DNA of 64,000 nt from Candidatus Gastranaerophilales bacterium (lineage in GTDB: Bacteria; Cyanobacteriota; Vampirovibrionia; Gastranaerophilales; Gastranaerophilaceae), in the NCBI GenBank assembly GCA_947587615.1, contig CANPYC010000009.1:1-64000 (forward strand), written 5' to 3'. Under the pieces are notes generated by a model. That model searched no databases. It worked only from the letters and a program-made list of their open reading frames with translations, and was not told the origin of the DNA. The position numbers and the translations under genes were made by a program. Shown in pieces: positions 40,599-48,867 of the stretch. How positions within the stretch are numbered: the first letter of the stretch is position 1; the number at the start of each line of letters is the position of its first letter.

Positions 40599-41966
40599 TT
40601 ATTTGATTGTTTTATAATTCATAATGCCCCAATAATTTTTTAATTTTTTAGAATACAGCATAGCGGGAATATTTCTTTTTAAAGCGAATTTATGCAATTG
40701 AAGCTTGGAAAGATACCTGTCTTGGGGGGGGGTCTTGTAGCTTTTATATTTATTTATCAAGTACTTGTTTTTTGATAATAAAGGTTTTTTATTTATCCAA
40801 TTTTCGTACATGTTTAAAATTTCATCCCTGAGTTCGTTAAATGTTTTATTATTTGTATCAATTTCAAGAAGCATATCAACCGATGGACAATATTGTTCAA
40901 TCATGTTTATTCCTATGTCCGGTGCGTCTTTTATTAAATTGTTTAAAGAAAAAGCTGCGATTTTTTGATAATCATACATTTGACAGGATGTTGAAGAAAA
41001 AAGAGAAACAATTGCCAAACATTTATCTTTTAAATTGTAACATTCAAGAGGAAGTTTTGTTTTTAAAACTTTGAAATTCTCATTTTCGCTATACTTATAT
41101 GTATCTCTCGGATGAGGTTTGAAAATTATTTTATAGCCCTTTTTGATTAGCTTTTCAGTAATTGAGTTTTGATAATTTAATATTTCGCTAAAACTCCAAA
41201 TTCCAAGATTTGCCAATGTTGCACAAAAGATTATATTTTTATCTTCGCTGTTGAGGTTTATGTCAATGGGATAGAGCTGTTCGCATTTGTCTGCAATTTT
41301 TTTAAATTCATTTTTATTTATGAATATTAATTTTTCTTTGTTTTCTTCTTTGAGATTTAAAACATCAAATTTATTTAAATAGTTAAAAAATATCAAATTT
41401 TTAACATTTGAATAGTCTACGCCTTTATGTTCTAAAATTGTGCAAGCGCCTTCGTCGGTTACATAGTATTTTGAATAAGGAAAAAGTATATTAACCACCT
41501 CAAACATATATTTGCAGTTTGGAAAATAAACCTCGTCAAAATCAAATAAATAATTTTTTATAAAGAAAGAATATAAATCAATTATTTCAGTGTTGCAAAA
41601 TTCAAAAGTGCGCTTAAAGTTTTTAAATTTGCCTATTTGTCTGTTGATTTTTTTAAATTCATCGCTTCCCATGTGTGACCATACAAGAAGATTATTTTCG
41701 CCATCCGTTAAATTCAGTTGATTTATTATCGCAAGGTTGTTTATTAAACTTAAATTCCCTGAGGTTATGAATAATCTTTTTTTAAGGTTTTCGGGTTTTG
41801 GTGTGTTATTGTATTCTTCAAGTTTTTTTAAATATTTTTGATATTGAAAAATAAATTTAATAAAAGAGGGGTTTAAAAATTTAAAAGATATTTTTATTTT
41901 GAAGATATAAAGCTGATATTTAATGTATTTACCTGATTCTACACGTTTGAAATTAAAAATATTCAT
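40599..41966 (-). CDS. Sialyltransferase-like paralogue 4, C9 tract before tail
   Basis: A 455-residue paralogue: KKRLFITSGNLSLINNLAII, DEG motif YVTDEGACTILE, FKPHPRDTYKYS, LPLECYNLKDKCLAIVSLFSS and QMYDYQKIAAF. Here the usual TNGN is TSGN. The ATG has AGGATA upstream. At the position where paralogue 2 ends, the frame enters a C9 tract (YKTPPQDRY) and continues 41 residues with a basic tail. One C more or fewer gives tails of about 13 to 17 residues, so the tract mainly varies the C-terminus, not the catalytic part. It is the first gene of the transferase run and probably shares a transcript or promoter style with the others. Confidence 0.75.
   Translation of the reverse strand: MNIFNFKRVESGKYIKYQLYIFKIKISFKFLNPSFIKFIFQYQKYLKKLEEYNNTPKPENLKKRLFITSGNLSLINNLAIINQLNLTDGENNLLVWSHMGSDEFKKINRQIGKFKNFKRTFEFCNTEIIDLYSFFIKNYLFDFDEVYFPNCKYMFEVVNILFPYSKYYVTDEGACTILEHKGVDYSNVKNLIFFNYLNKFDVLNLKEENKEKLIFINKNEFKKIADKCEQLYPIDINLNSEDKNIIFCATLANLGIWSFSEILNYQNSITEKLIKKGYKIIFKPHPRDTYKYSENENFKVLKTKLPLECYNLKDKCLAIVSLFSSTSCQMYDYQKIAAFSLNNLIKDAPDIGINMIEQYCPSVDMLLEIDTNNKTFNELRDEILNMYENWINKKPLLSKNKYLINKYKSYKTPPQDRYLSKLQLHKFALKRNIPAMLYSKKLKNYWGIMNYKTIK
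40724..40732 (-). repeat. Homopolymeric C9 tract in paralogue 4 3' end
   Basis: Nine C residues on the coding strand read as ACC CCC CCC CAA. It is at the same relative place in the gene as the C10 tract of paralogue 1, suggesting that both descend from one duplicated junction. Confidence 0.75.
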
Positions 41967-42160
41967 CTTATCCTCGCTATTAATTTTATTAAAACATAAA
42001 TTTTTGATTTTGGGTTTTTAGATTTATGGGTTGGAAAATTTGACTTGATGTCATAATTTTGATAATAATTTAACTTTTTAAAAAAATATGCGCAGTTACA
42101 AGTTTTATTAAGGTTTAACCCATGGCAATCTTGCTGAACAGGCAGTTGTTCTAAGTGTAA

Positions 42161-42235
42161 TGGTAGACTAAAGTCTACTCTACGGATAGTGCTACGGCGC
42201 AGAACTATAATTGTAGAGTAGACTTTAGTCTACCA
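42161..42235. repeat. Perfect inverted form of the palindromic unit, copy 9
   Basis: Arms 42161-42183 and 42213-42235 are perfect 23-base inverted repeats (TGGTAGACTAAAGTCTAC plus TCTAC), each arm itself palindromic. The spacer is unrelated to other copies. It lies in the 432-base gap 41967-42398, with no gene otherwise; a short stretch near 42113 (TTTAACCCATGGCAATC) resembles one near 40494. Confidence 0.85.
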
Positions 42236-42398
42236 TCCTAAAAACCCTAACTTGCGGCTTATTTATTCTGTGATAAATCCAATTCAACCCTTATACCATT
42301 GCTCTCTTAACCAAACTTAAAACCCAATAATAAAATTTTAACAAAATAAATAAATTTAATACTTTAAATTAAACTGTTTTTAATGTAAAATTATAACA

Positions 42399-43772
42399 AT
42401 GTTTGAAAAATTTACGCAAAAAGCAATAGACGTTGTTCAAAGTGCGCAAAGTTATGCAGCACGCTATAAGCACAAAAGAGTACTCTCACAGCATCTTTTG
42501 ATAGGCTTAGTTACTCAATCTAAAGGGGTGCAGGCTAAAATTCTCAATTTTGACAAAATCAATTTTGGCGATTTATCAACAGAGATTGCCCTAAGCTCTA
42601 AAGCTGATCCTAATCAAAAAGAGGACAGCAACATCCTTTTTTCTTTAGAAGCAAGGGATATTTTAAAAAAAGCAACAGAGCTTACCCAAGAGCTTAATTC
42701 AACGTTTGTTATGCCGCAACATATCGCACTTGCTTTGTTTTTATGCAAAGAGTGCGGAGCATACAAAATTATCAAAAAATTTGATATTGATGAAGTAAAA
42801 ATAATATCAAATCTAAGAAAAATGCTTGATAAGAGCTCGGATATTAAAGTTCCTCATCCCGAAACAACGCTTGAAAATACTCAATTTCTCAATGTTAACG
42901 CCTTTTTTAGGGAACCTTCGATTGCTCAAATTTTATCCAATGCGCAAGCAAAAGTTACAACCCTTGGTTATGAAATTGTAGGTTCGGAGCAAATTTTGCA
43001 GTCGATTTTGGACAACCAAGACTATAAAATTGTTGATATTTTAAATAAATATTCAATTAATTCGCAAACTTTTGCGCAAAAGCTTGCGCAGTTTACTTCA
43101 AGATATGCTGAGTTTGAAAACTCTGAAAAACAAATAATTTTTACTCCCAATGCTTTTTTGGCTCTTGTGCATGCGATTGATTGCGCTAAAGAATCGGGCA
43201 GCGTAGGAATTGAAGCGGAGCATATAGTTTTGGGGGTGCTGAAATCTAAAGCGGGAATTGCTTATAAGATATTGTCATCTGCAATATCGGATACGGATGA
43301 ATTTGAAGATTTGGTAATGAAAAAACTGAACGATAAAATCCCTGAAACTTTGGCAATTTTAAGACTTGCAAAAGAAGAAACAAGACTGCTTAATTCTTCA
43401 ACAATCGGTACTGAGATGATTTTATTGGGTATGCTCTCTTACGGCGCCGGGGTTGCTTCAAATACTCTAAGGCGCTTGGGAATTACTTTAAAAGATGCAA
43501 GAAAACAGGTTGAAAAATTAATAAAAGCACAAAGAACCTCTGCAAATGAAGAAAATTTAAGTTATAGCCCCAGAGCTAAAAAAACGTTAGAGCTTGCATA
43601 CGAAACCGCCAGAGAGCATAAGAAAACAAAAGTCAAATCTGAAAATCTGCTCTATAGCATTACAAAAATACCTGATTGTGTAGCAATGCAAGTGTTATCA
43701 AACCTTGGAACAGATGTTTTAGAACTTCAACAAGGTATTAAACAAGAGCTTTTGGGCGGAATGGATTTATAA
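42399..43772 (+). CDS. Stand-alone Clp N-terminal (Clp_N) domain protein, three tandem domains
   Basis: A 457-residue protein built only from Clp_N-type domains: residues ~1-140 (FTQKAIDVVQSAQSYAARYKHKRVLSQHLLIGLV), ~165-300 (NAFLALVHAIDCAKESGSVGIEAEHIVLGVL) and ~305-455 (LAILRLAKEETRLLNSSTIGTEMILLGML; SPRAKKTLELAYETAREHK). Each has the double-repeat pattern that ClpA/ClpC use to bind adaptors and substrates. No AAA ATPase follows. It might be a substrate adaptor or competitor for a ClpC-type unfoldase. No ribosome site is seen; a TAAAAT lies seven bases upstream of the ATG, so the message may be leaderless. Confidence 0.75.
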   Translation: MFEKFTQKAIDVVQSAQSYAARYKHKRVLSQHLLIGLVTQSKGVQAKILNFDKINFGDLSTEIALSSKADPNQKEDSNILFSLEARDILKKATELTQELNSTFVMPQHIALALFLCKECGAYKIIKKFDIDEVKIISNLRKMLDKSSDIKVPHPETTLENTQFLNVNAFFREPSIAQILSNAQAKVTTLGYEIVGSEQILQSILDNQDYKIVDILNKYSINSQTFAQKLAQFTSRYAEFENSEKQIIFTPNAFLALVHAIDCAKESGSVGIEAEHIVLGVLKSKAGIAYKILSSAISDTDEFEDLVMKKLNDKIPETLAILRLAKEETRLLNSSTIGTEMILLGMLSYGAGVASNTLRRLGITLKDARKQVEKLIKAQRTSANEENLSYSPRAKKTLELAYETAREHKKTKVKSENLLYSITKIPDCVAMQVLSNLGTDVLELQQGIKQELLGGMDL

Positions 43773-43778
43773 CTTTTA

Positions 43779-44333
43779 ATGTTCAGACTTATTATAATCT
43801 TTTTTATAGCGCTTTTTTCAGTGTCTTTAGCAGATGACGAGATTATAAGGGCTGAAATAAAATATAATGAATTAAGCGCAAAAAAAGAAGCATTCAAGAA
43901 TATTCAAAGAAAGCTTGATAAAAATTCTTTTAAGGATTATCTCAAAGACCCTGATTATAAAGAAAATATGGAGCTAATAAAGAAAAATATATTTCTTGTT
44001 GAGCTAAAAAGAGAGCTTTGCCCTTTCTATTTAAGAAAAACCCTTGCGAGCTACAGCGTAACCTATGTTGATAAGCCTTATAATGCCTACTACTATAATA
44101 TTTTAGGTAATTTAATTAAAGTTGACTATATCGAGCAAAATTCATACCCCAAAAAGACTTTAGGTTATTCAAGATATGGCAATTTGATAAGCGTTGCTTT
44201 TAGTGTCAGCGAGGAAGAAGAATTTGTTTATGATGAAAAAGGAAACCTTGAAGCTCATTGGATAGGAGGCGAGATGATTAATAAAAACAACAAAGAACCA
44301 AAAATTTTAAAGCTTAAAAGAGGCGAAATATAA
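43779..44333 (+). CDS. Secreted or periplasmic protein of unknown function
   Basis: A 184-residue protein with a plausible signal peptide (MFRLIIIFFIALFSVSLADD, cleavage after SLA). The mature part is charged and helical at first, then beta-rich: NAYYYNILGNLIKVDYIEQ and LGYSRYGNLISVAFSVS, with FVYDEKGNLEAHWIGGE resembling YD/RHS-like strands. No catalytic motif is seen. It follows the Clp_N protein gene by only six bases, so they are co-transcribed. Confidence 0.6.
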   Translation: MFRLIIIFFIALFSVSLADDEIIRAEIKYNELSAKKEAFKNIQRKLDKNSFKDYLKDPDYKENMELIKKNIFLVELKRELCPFYLRKTLASYSVTYVDKPYNAYYYNILGNLIKVDYIEQNSYPKKTLGYSRYGNLISVAFSVSEEEEFVYDEKGNLEAHWIGGEMINKNNKEPKILKLKRGEI

Positions 44334-44948
44334 TTAACTTTTTCTTGATAATATCATACCGCTTCCAAGCTCTAATATTTGCGATTGGTAATCATTTCTA
44401 TTAAAAAGAGTATCAACATAATCTTTTACTTTTTCATAATGCGATATAATATTATCAGCAAGAATTATTCCGTTTTTAGCAAGGATTTTATCAACCAAGG
44501 AAAAATATTTAACATATTCTTTTTTGTTTGCGTCAATAAAAATAAAATCAAATTTTTCTCTTTCGTTATTTTCAATTTCTTGCGCTAAGTCTTCTAGAAT
44601 AATAAAAGCTGAACCGATTTTTGCTTCAACAACCGAATTTGGAGAGCATAATTTAAAATTTTTTCGAGCAACACTTTGTCTTTTTTCCCAAAATTCTATT
44701 GTCGTAAGTTTTCCCTTTGTCTCTTCAAGTGCTTTTAAAATCCAAATTCCGCTATAACCGTTTGATGTACCAATTTCCAGCACTCGCTTTGAATTGTTAA
44801 TTTTAACAAGCATGTTTAAAAAATTGGCGCACTCTCTATCCAAATTCCAAAAATTTTCTCTTGTTACTTCAAGATTGGATAAAATATTTTCCGTAGTTTC
44901 ACTGAAGCATTGAGGAATAATTTTTGGAATTTGTGAACTATCTTGCAT
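44334..44948 (-). CDS. O-methyltransferase family 3/24 protein
   Basis: A 204-residue class I methyltransferase: RVLEIGTSNGYSGIWILKAL (motif I), LTTIEFWEKRQSVARKNF, FDFIFIDANKKEYVKYFSL (the acidic motif with Asp for metal or substrate) and GIILADNIISH. This matches cation-dependent O-methyltransferases of the caffeoyl-CoA type. The biological substrate is not known. It ends directly against the end of the convergent secreted-protein gene. Confidence 0.8.
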   Translation of the reverse strand: MQDSSQIPKIIPQCFSETTENILSNLEVTRENFWNLDRECANFLNMLVKINNSKRVLEIGTSNGYSGIWILKALEETKGKLTTIEFWEKRQSVARKNFKLCSPNSVVEAKIGSAFIILEDLAQEIENNEREKFDFIFIDANKKEYVKYFSLVDKILAKNGIILADNIISHYEKVKDYVDTLFNRNDYQSQILELGSGMILSRKS

Positions 44949-44954
44949 TTTTAA

Positions 44955-46424
44955 CTATAACCTTTGTGATTTATCAAGTATTATAATATTAGCTACGTCA
45001 ATATATGATTCTTGTTTTTTAACAAGCTTCATTGTTTCAAGATTATATATCAAATAGCTTTTTGAATTCATGCCCGTAATTATAATGTTTTTATCGTTTG
45101 GAATGAACGTCATCTTTGAATAAAAGCCATCTTTAGACAGCTGCTCTCTTGATATTATCTTATCGTTTACAGTGTCATAAACATCCATATAGCCGTCTTT
45201 AGAGCATAGGATAAATATTTTTGTACCAAAGACAACAGCGTCTGTTGGTTTTTGGTCAATTTCAAGAGTGCTAATTAATTTTGCCTGATTTTTGTCAAAA
45301 ACATATAAAACATTATGTGTCCTTGAAAGAGCATAAATATTTGCAACGTCGCAAATAATCTTTGAAACATTGCTTGCGCTTCCCATCGCCTGAACTACAT
45401 ACTCGGAACCGTTTTTTGTAACGTTGTATATTTTTGAAGCGTACTCATCAAAAAAAGCAATCGAATCATCAACTTCGCCATAGGCAATTTGAGAAGGCTT
45501 TTGATCAAGCTTAACCACCTGTTTTAACTGCATTGCGCTTAAATCAACGACATAAATTGCATTTGCGTTTTGAGAAGCTACATAGGCAAGATTTTGCTTT
45601 TTATTTATGGCAACGTCGGTTGCAGGTGCGTCAATCGGGATTTTAGCAACAACATTTTCATCTTTTAAGTCTATTATTTCAAGCTCTTTAGAATTCCAAT
45701 AAAGAACAAGTGCTACTTTTGAAACGTCGGATGTAACGATTTTCAAAGGCATTGCGCTTAATTTTAATTCATATAAAGGATTTTGAGATGTTGTGTCGTA
45801 AACCTCTAAAAATTTAGAATTTTTTGGATTTATAAGAGTTTTTTTGTCTTTAAGTTCAACCGTTGAAACAAATTCATTCCTTTTAACGGCAGGAGAATAC
45901 GGGTTTTTATATTTTCGTTTGTCCTCTTCGTTTAAAGCAAGGGATGTTTCTTCTTTTGAAGGAATTAGTAAATCTCCCAGAGTAAGCTTTAAACTCTCGG
46001 GCATTTTTAAACCAATCGGAGTTAACATATCCTGCGGCATTAATCCAAGCCTTACTTTAATCGGCAGGTCGTCTTTTTTAGTTAGAGTATAGTTTCCGCC
46101 TTCGTCTTTAAAAACTTTTAAAAGAGAATAACCGTTATTCAGCAATACAACTTCGGGTTTTTGAGCTAATGTCATATTGGAAGGGTAAACATATTCAGGC
46201 ATAATCTTGCTTACTGTTGTGTTTGTCGGAGGATAAAGAGGGATGTACATAACATCATCCGACAGCACAACAACGCTGTCAAACCTTTGTTGAGCGTTAG
46301 GAAAGCTTGCTTTGATAAATTTCCAAACATCATCCGGCAGTTTTGAAGCATGCGCAATGTTTGATAAATTTGACAATAGCGCAAACACAAAAAGAATATT
46401 TATAAAAAATTTTTTAATTTTCAT
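44955..46424 (-). CDS. Secreted YNCE-like beta-propeller protein
   Basis: A 489-residue exported protein: signal peptide MKIKKFFINILFVFALLSNL ending before SKLPDD, then a long N-terminal part and, from about 200, repeated beta-propeller blades of YVTN type (for example NLAYVASQNANAIYVVDLSA, NIYALSRTHNVLYVFDKNQ, VFGTKIFILCSKDGYMDVYD). Such propellers bind ligands or stabilise envelopes; no catalytic site is visible. A strong GGGAGG precedes the ATG. It follows dnaJ by 19 bases but is a different class of protein, so co-transcription may be incidental. Confidence 0.7.
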   Translation of the reverse strand: MKIKKFFINILFVFALLSNLSNIAHASKLPDDVWKFIKASFPNAQQRFDSVVVLSDDVMYIPLYPPTNTTVSKIMPEYVYPSNMTLAQKPEVVLLNNGYSLLKVFKDEGGNYTLTKKDDLPIKVRLGLMPQDMLTPIGLKMPESLKLTLGDLLIPSKEETSLALNEEDKRKYKNPYSPAVKRNEFVSTVELKDKKTLINPKNSKFLEVYDTTSQNPLYELKLSAMPLKIVTSDVSKVALVLYWNSKELEIIDLKDENVVAKIPIDAPATDVAINKKQNLAYVASQNANAIYVVDLSAMQLKQVVKLDQKPSQIAYGEVDDSIAFFDEYASKIYNVTKNGSEYVVQAMGSASNVSKIICDVANIYALSRTHNVLYVFDKNQAKLISTLEIDQKPTDAVVFGTKIFILCSKDGYMDVYDTVNDKIISREQLSKDGFYSKMTFIPNDKNIIITGMNSKSYLIYNLETMKLVKKQESYIDVANIIILDKSQRL

Positions 46425-46443
46425 TAATTTAACCTCCCTGCTT

Positions 46444-47574
46444 TTATTTTCTTAAAGCAGATTTCATTCTATCCAAAAAAGAATCTTTTTCCTGTTGTTT
46501 AGATAAGACAAACAATTCTTTATATAATTTTTCTTCTTGAGAAGATAATTTTTTAGGAATGTTTACTTTAATTGTAATATAATGGTTTCCTTTTTGTGTA
46601 TCACTGCCAAGGTAAGGTACACCCTGTCCTCTTAGAGTAATCCTATCTCCGTTTTGCACTCCTTGGGGAATTTTAGCGATAGTTTCACCGTGTATTGTTT
46701 TTACGGTTATTTCATCACCTAAAACGGCTTGAGGAGTTGATATTTCAAGTTCTGTATAAATATCAAAGCCTTCTCTTATAAATTCTTTTGATTGCTTTGT
46801 ATGTAATACAACATATAAATCGCCCGTCATTCCGCCGTTTCTTCCGGAATTACCTTCGTGCGCCACACGCATTTTAGAGCCGTGTTCAATTCCATGGGGG
46901 ATTTTTATTGTCAATTTCTTTTCTTTTTCAACGGCACCTAAGCCCCCGCAAGCTTTGCAGAATGCTTTGGGGTTTTTACCCGTCCCATGACATGTTGGGC
47001 AAGTTGTAACGGATGTAAACGAACCCAAGATTGTTTGAGTGCTTTTTTGAACTCTGCCCACCCCTTTGCAAGTCGGACAAACCGTATCTTTTGCGTCTTT
47101 TTGCATGCCTGTTGAATTGCATTCTTCGCAGGGTTCTAAGTGTCTGATTTTTATTTCTTTTTCGCACCCGAAGCATGCTTCAAGAAAGTCAATTTCAATA
47201 TCAAGCCTTAAGTCTTCCCCTCTTTGAGGAGCATTAGGATTTCTTTCATAACCCGATGAAAACCCAAAACCGCTTCCAAAAAACGAAGAAAAAATATCTG
47301 ATAGGTCGATATCATCCATACTAAATGAATTAGGGTTAAATCCTGCGTTGGACAAACCGTCCTCGCCGTATCTGTCATATATTTCTCTTTTGTTGTCGTC
47401 GGATAAAGTTTCATAAGCTTTTCCGATTTCTTTAAATTTTTCCGCTGCGTCAGGCGCTTTGTTAACGTCGGGGTGATACTGGCGGGCTTTTTGTCTGAAT
47501 GCTTTTTTTATTTCATCTTTTGATGCATTCTTGTCCACTCCCAGTATTTCATAATAATCCATTGTTTTATTCAT
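46444..47574 (-). CDS. dnaJ: Chaperone protein DnaJ
   Basis: A 376-residue Hsp40: J domain with YHPDVNK (HPD), Gly/Phe-rich region ([15 protein letters not shown]), four CxxCxGxG zinc repeats ([32 protein letters not shown]) and the C-terminal peptide-binding domain. It stimulates DnaK ATPase and holds unfolded proteins. ATG 47574 overlaps the grpE stop by eight bases; a seven-codon upstream extension (TTG start) is unnecessary. dnaK is not in the window. Confidence 0.96.
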   Translation of the reverse strand: MNKTMDYYEILGVDKNASKDEIKKAFRQKARQYHPDVNKAPDAAEKFKEIGKAYETLSDDNKREIYDRYGEDGLSNAGFNPNSFSMDDIDLSDIFSSFFGSGFGFSSGYERNPNAPQRGEDLRLDIEIDFLEACFGCEKEIKIRHLEPCEECNSTGMQKDAKDTVCPTCKGVGRVQKSTQTILGSFTSVTTCPTCHGTGKNPKAFCKACGGLGAVEKEKKLTIKIPHGIEHGSKMRVAHEGNSGRNGGMTGDLYVVLHTKQSKEFIREGFDIYTELEISTPQAVLGDEITVKTIHGETIAKIPQGVQNGDRITLRGQGVPYLGSDTQKGNHYITIKVNIPKKLSSQEEKLYKELFVLSKQQEKDSFLDRMKSALRK

Positions 47575-48178
47575 TTTCCTTCTTCTTTGCAACACCTACA
47601 AGTGCAGGTCTTATTATTCTATCTTCCAATTTATAGCCCTTTTGAGCAACAACAGCTACGGTATCGGGCTCATATTCGTCCGTTGGTACTTGAGTAATTG
47701 CTTCATGCTCGTTTGGGTTAAAAGCTTGTCCAAGTGCTTCAATTTCTTGCATACCGATTTTTTTTAAGGTATCAACAAATTGCTTATAAGCGACTTCGTA
47801 GCCGTCTTTTACCGTTTGACAATTGTCTATATCTTTTAAGTGTTCTTTTGCTCTGTCAAAGGTATCTAAAACAGCGGCAATTTTCTTTAAAACCTGAACG
47901 GTTGTATATTTTGATAATTCTTCTTTTTCTTGAGTTGTTCTTTTTCTGAAGTTGTCAAAATCGGCTGCAAGTCTTAAATATTTATTGTTTAAATCTTCAT
48001 ATTTTTGTTCAAAATCTTCTTTTTGTTCTTGGGATGTTTCATCTTGAGTTGTTTCTTCTTCGTCTGTTTTTGAATTTTCTTCTTCAAGAGGAGCTTCTTC
48101 TTTTATTTCTTGCGTGGTTGTTTCTTTTTCTTCTTCTTTTTCTTTGAAGGGATTTTCGGGCTTTTCTTTATCTTGCAT
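47567..48178 (-). CDS. grpE: Nucleotide exchange factor GrpE
   Basis: A 203-residue GrpE. The first ~70 residues are a Glu/Lys/Thr-rich disordered tail; then the long helix ([25 protein letters not shown]) and the beta domain ending [23 protein letters not shown], the family signature. It releases ADP from DnaK. First in a grpE-dnaJ pair. The upstream promoter region holds an AGGAGG-like site (AAGGAGG) before the ATG. Confidence 0.96.
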   Translation of the reverse strand: MQDKEKPENPFKEKEEEKETTTQEIKEEAPLEEENSKTDEEETTQDETSQEQKEDFEQKYEDLNNKYLRLAADFDNFRKRTTQEKEELSKYTTVQVLKKIAAVLDTFDRAKEHLKDIDNCQTVKDGYEVAYKQFVDTLKKIGMQEIEALGQAFNPNEHEAITQVPTDEYEPDTVAVVAQKGYKLEDRIIRPALVGVAKKKENE

Positions 48179-48276
48179 TGTTCCTCCTTAAAAATAACAA
48201 GTCTTACATATTATTATAAGATATGAATTGATAATGTCGAGTAGTCTTTTGAATTAATCAAAAACAATTAATAATA

Positions 48277-48304
48277 AAAAGACATCTTTTAAAAGATGTC
48301 TTTT
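48277..48304 (-). terminator. Palindromic terminator after sepF
   Basis: A perfect 28-base palindrome (AAAAGACATCTTTT and its complement) followed on the minus strand by TTTTTATTATT. It lies between the sepF stop (48348) and grpE (48178), so it separates the cell-division and chaperone transcripts. Confidence 0.85.
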
Positions 48305-48347
48305 ATAAACTTCTCTATTCTATTCCGATGCACTAATGTACCATCAT

Positions 48348-48857
48348 TTAGGCTTTTGTCCACATTGCGTCAGATGATAATTTTGAATTTACAAACTCTT
48401 GAGAGATATTTATATTTGATGGAGTAAAGATGAAAACGCTTTCGCCGATTTTTCTTTGCGAACCGTCTAAAGCATGAGTACATCCGCATAAGAAATCAAC
48501 GATACGTTGTGATTGTTCTCTATCGAGTAATTGAAGATTTAGGATGACAGTTTTTCTTTCTTTCAGAGCTTCTACAATAGTTATTGATTCGTTATATGCT
48601 TTTGGTTCAATTACTACAACTTCATAAGCACCAAATTTCGGCTGAGGAAGCAGTCTTAAATTTCCTTTATTTTTTCTTTGGGGTGCAGTCTCCGTAAAGC
48701 TCGGAGCTAATGCAGCGTTTCTGTCCGTTTGGTAATCTTGATTAAAATTAATATTTTCGGGGTCATCATCATATATATTGCTGCCATCATCGCCTATGGG
48801 GTTTAAGGAATCAGTTAATGCTCCGATTATTTCCTTAATTTTTTCTGAAAGTGCCAT
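48348..48857 (-). CDS. sepF: Cell division protein SepF
   Basis: A 169-residue SepF, which bundles FtsZ and anchors it to the membrane through an N-terminal amphipathic helix (ALSEKIKEIIGAL). The core domain is visible: EVVVIEPKAYNESITIVEAL, RKTVILNLQLLDREQSQRIVDFLCGC and FIFTPSNINIS. SepF replaces FtsA/ZipA in Gram-positives and cyanobacteria, so it supports the cyanobacterial affiliation. ATG 48857 is chosen for its AAAGGAG site; the frame extends upstream to 48881. Confidence 0.93.
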   Translation of the reverse strand: MALSEKIKEIIGALTDSLNPIGDDGSNIYDDDPENINFNQDYQTDRNAALAPSFTETAPQRKNKGNLRLLPQPKFGAYEVVVIEPKAYNESITIVEALKERKTVILNLQLLDREQSQRIVDFLCGCTHALDGSQRKIGESVFIFTPSNINISQEFVNSKLSSDAMWTKA

Positions 48858-48867
48858 CTTTTCTCCT

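Noticed and set aside
42399-43772. Clp_N protein as a broken clpC gene
   Set aside because: The frame is intact with three full domains and its own stop, and the next gene starts six bases later, so there is no remnant of an ATPase.
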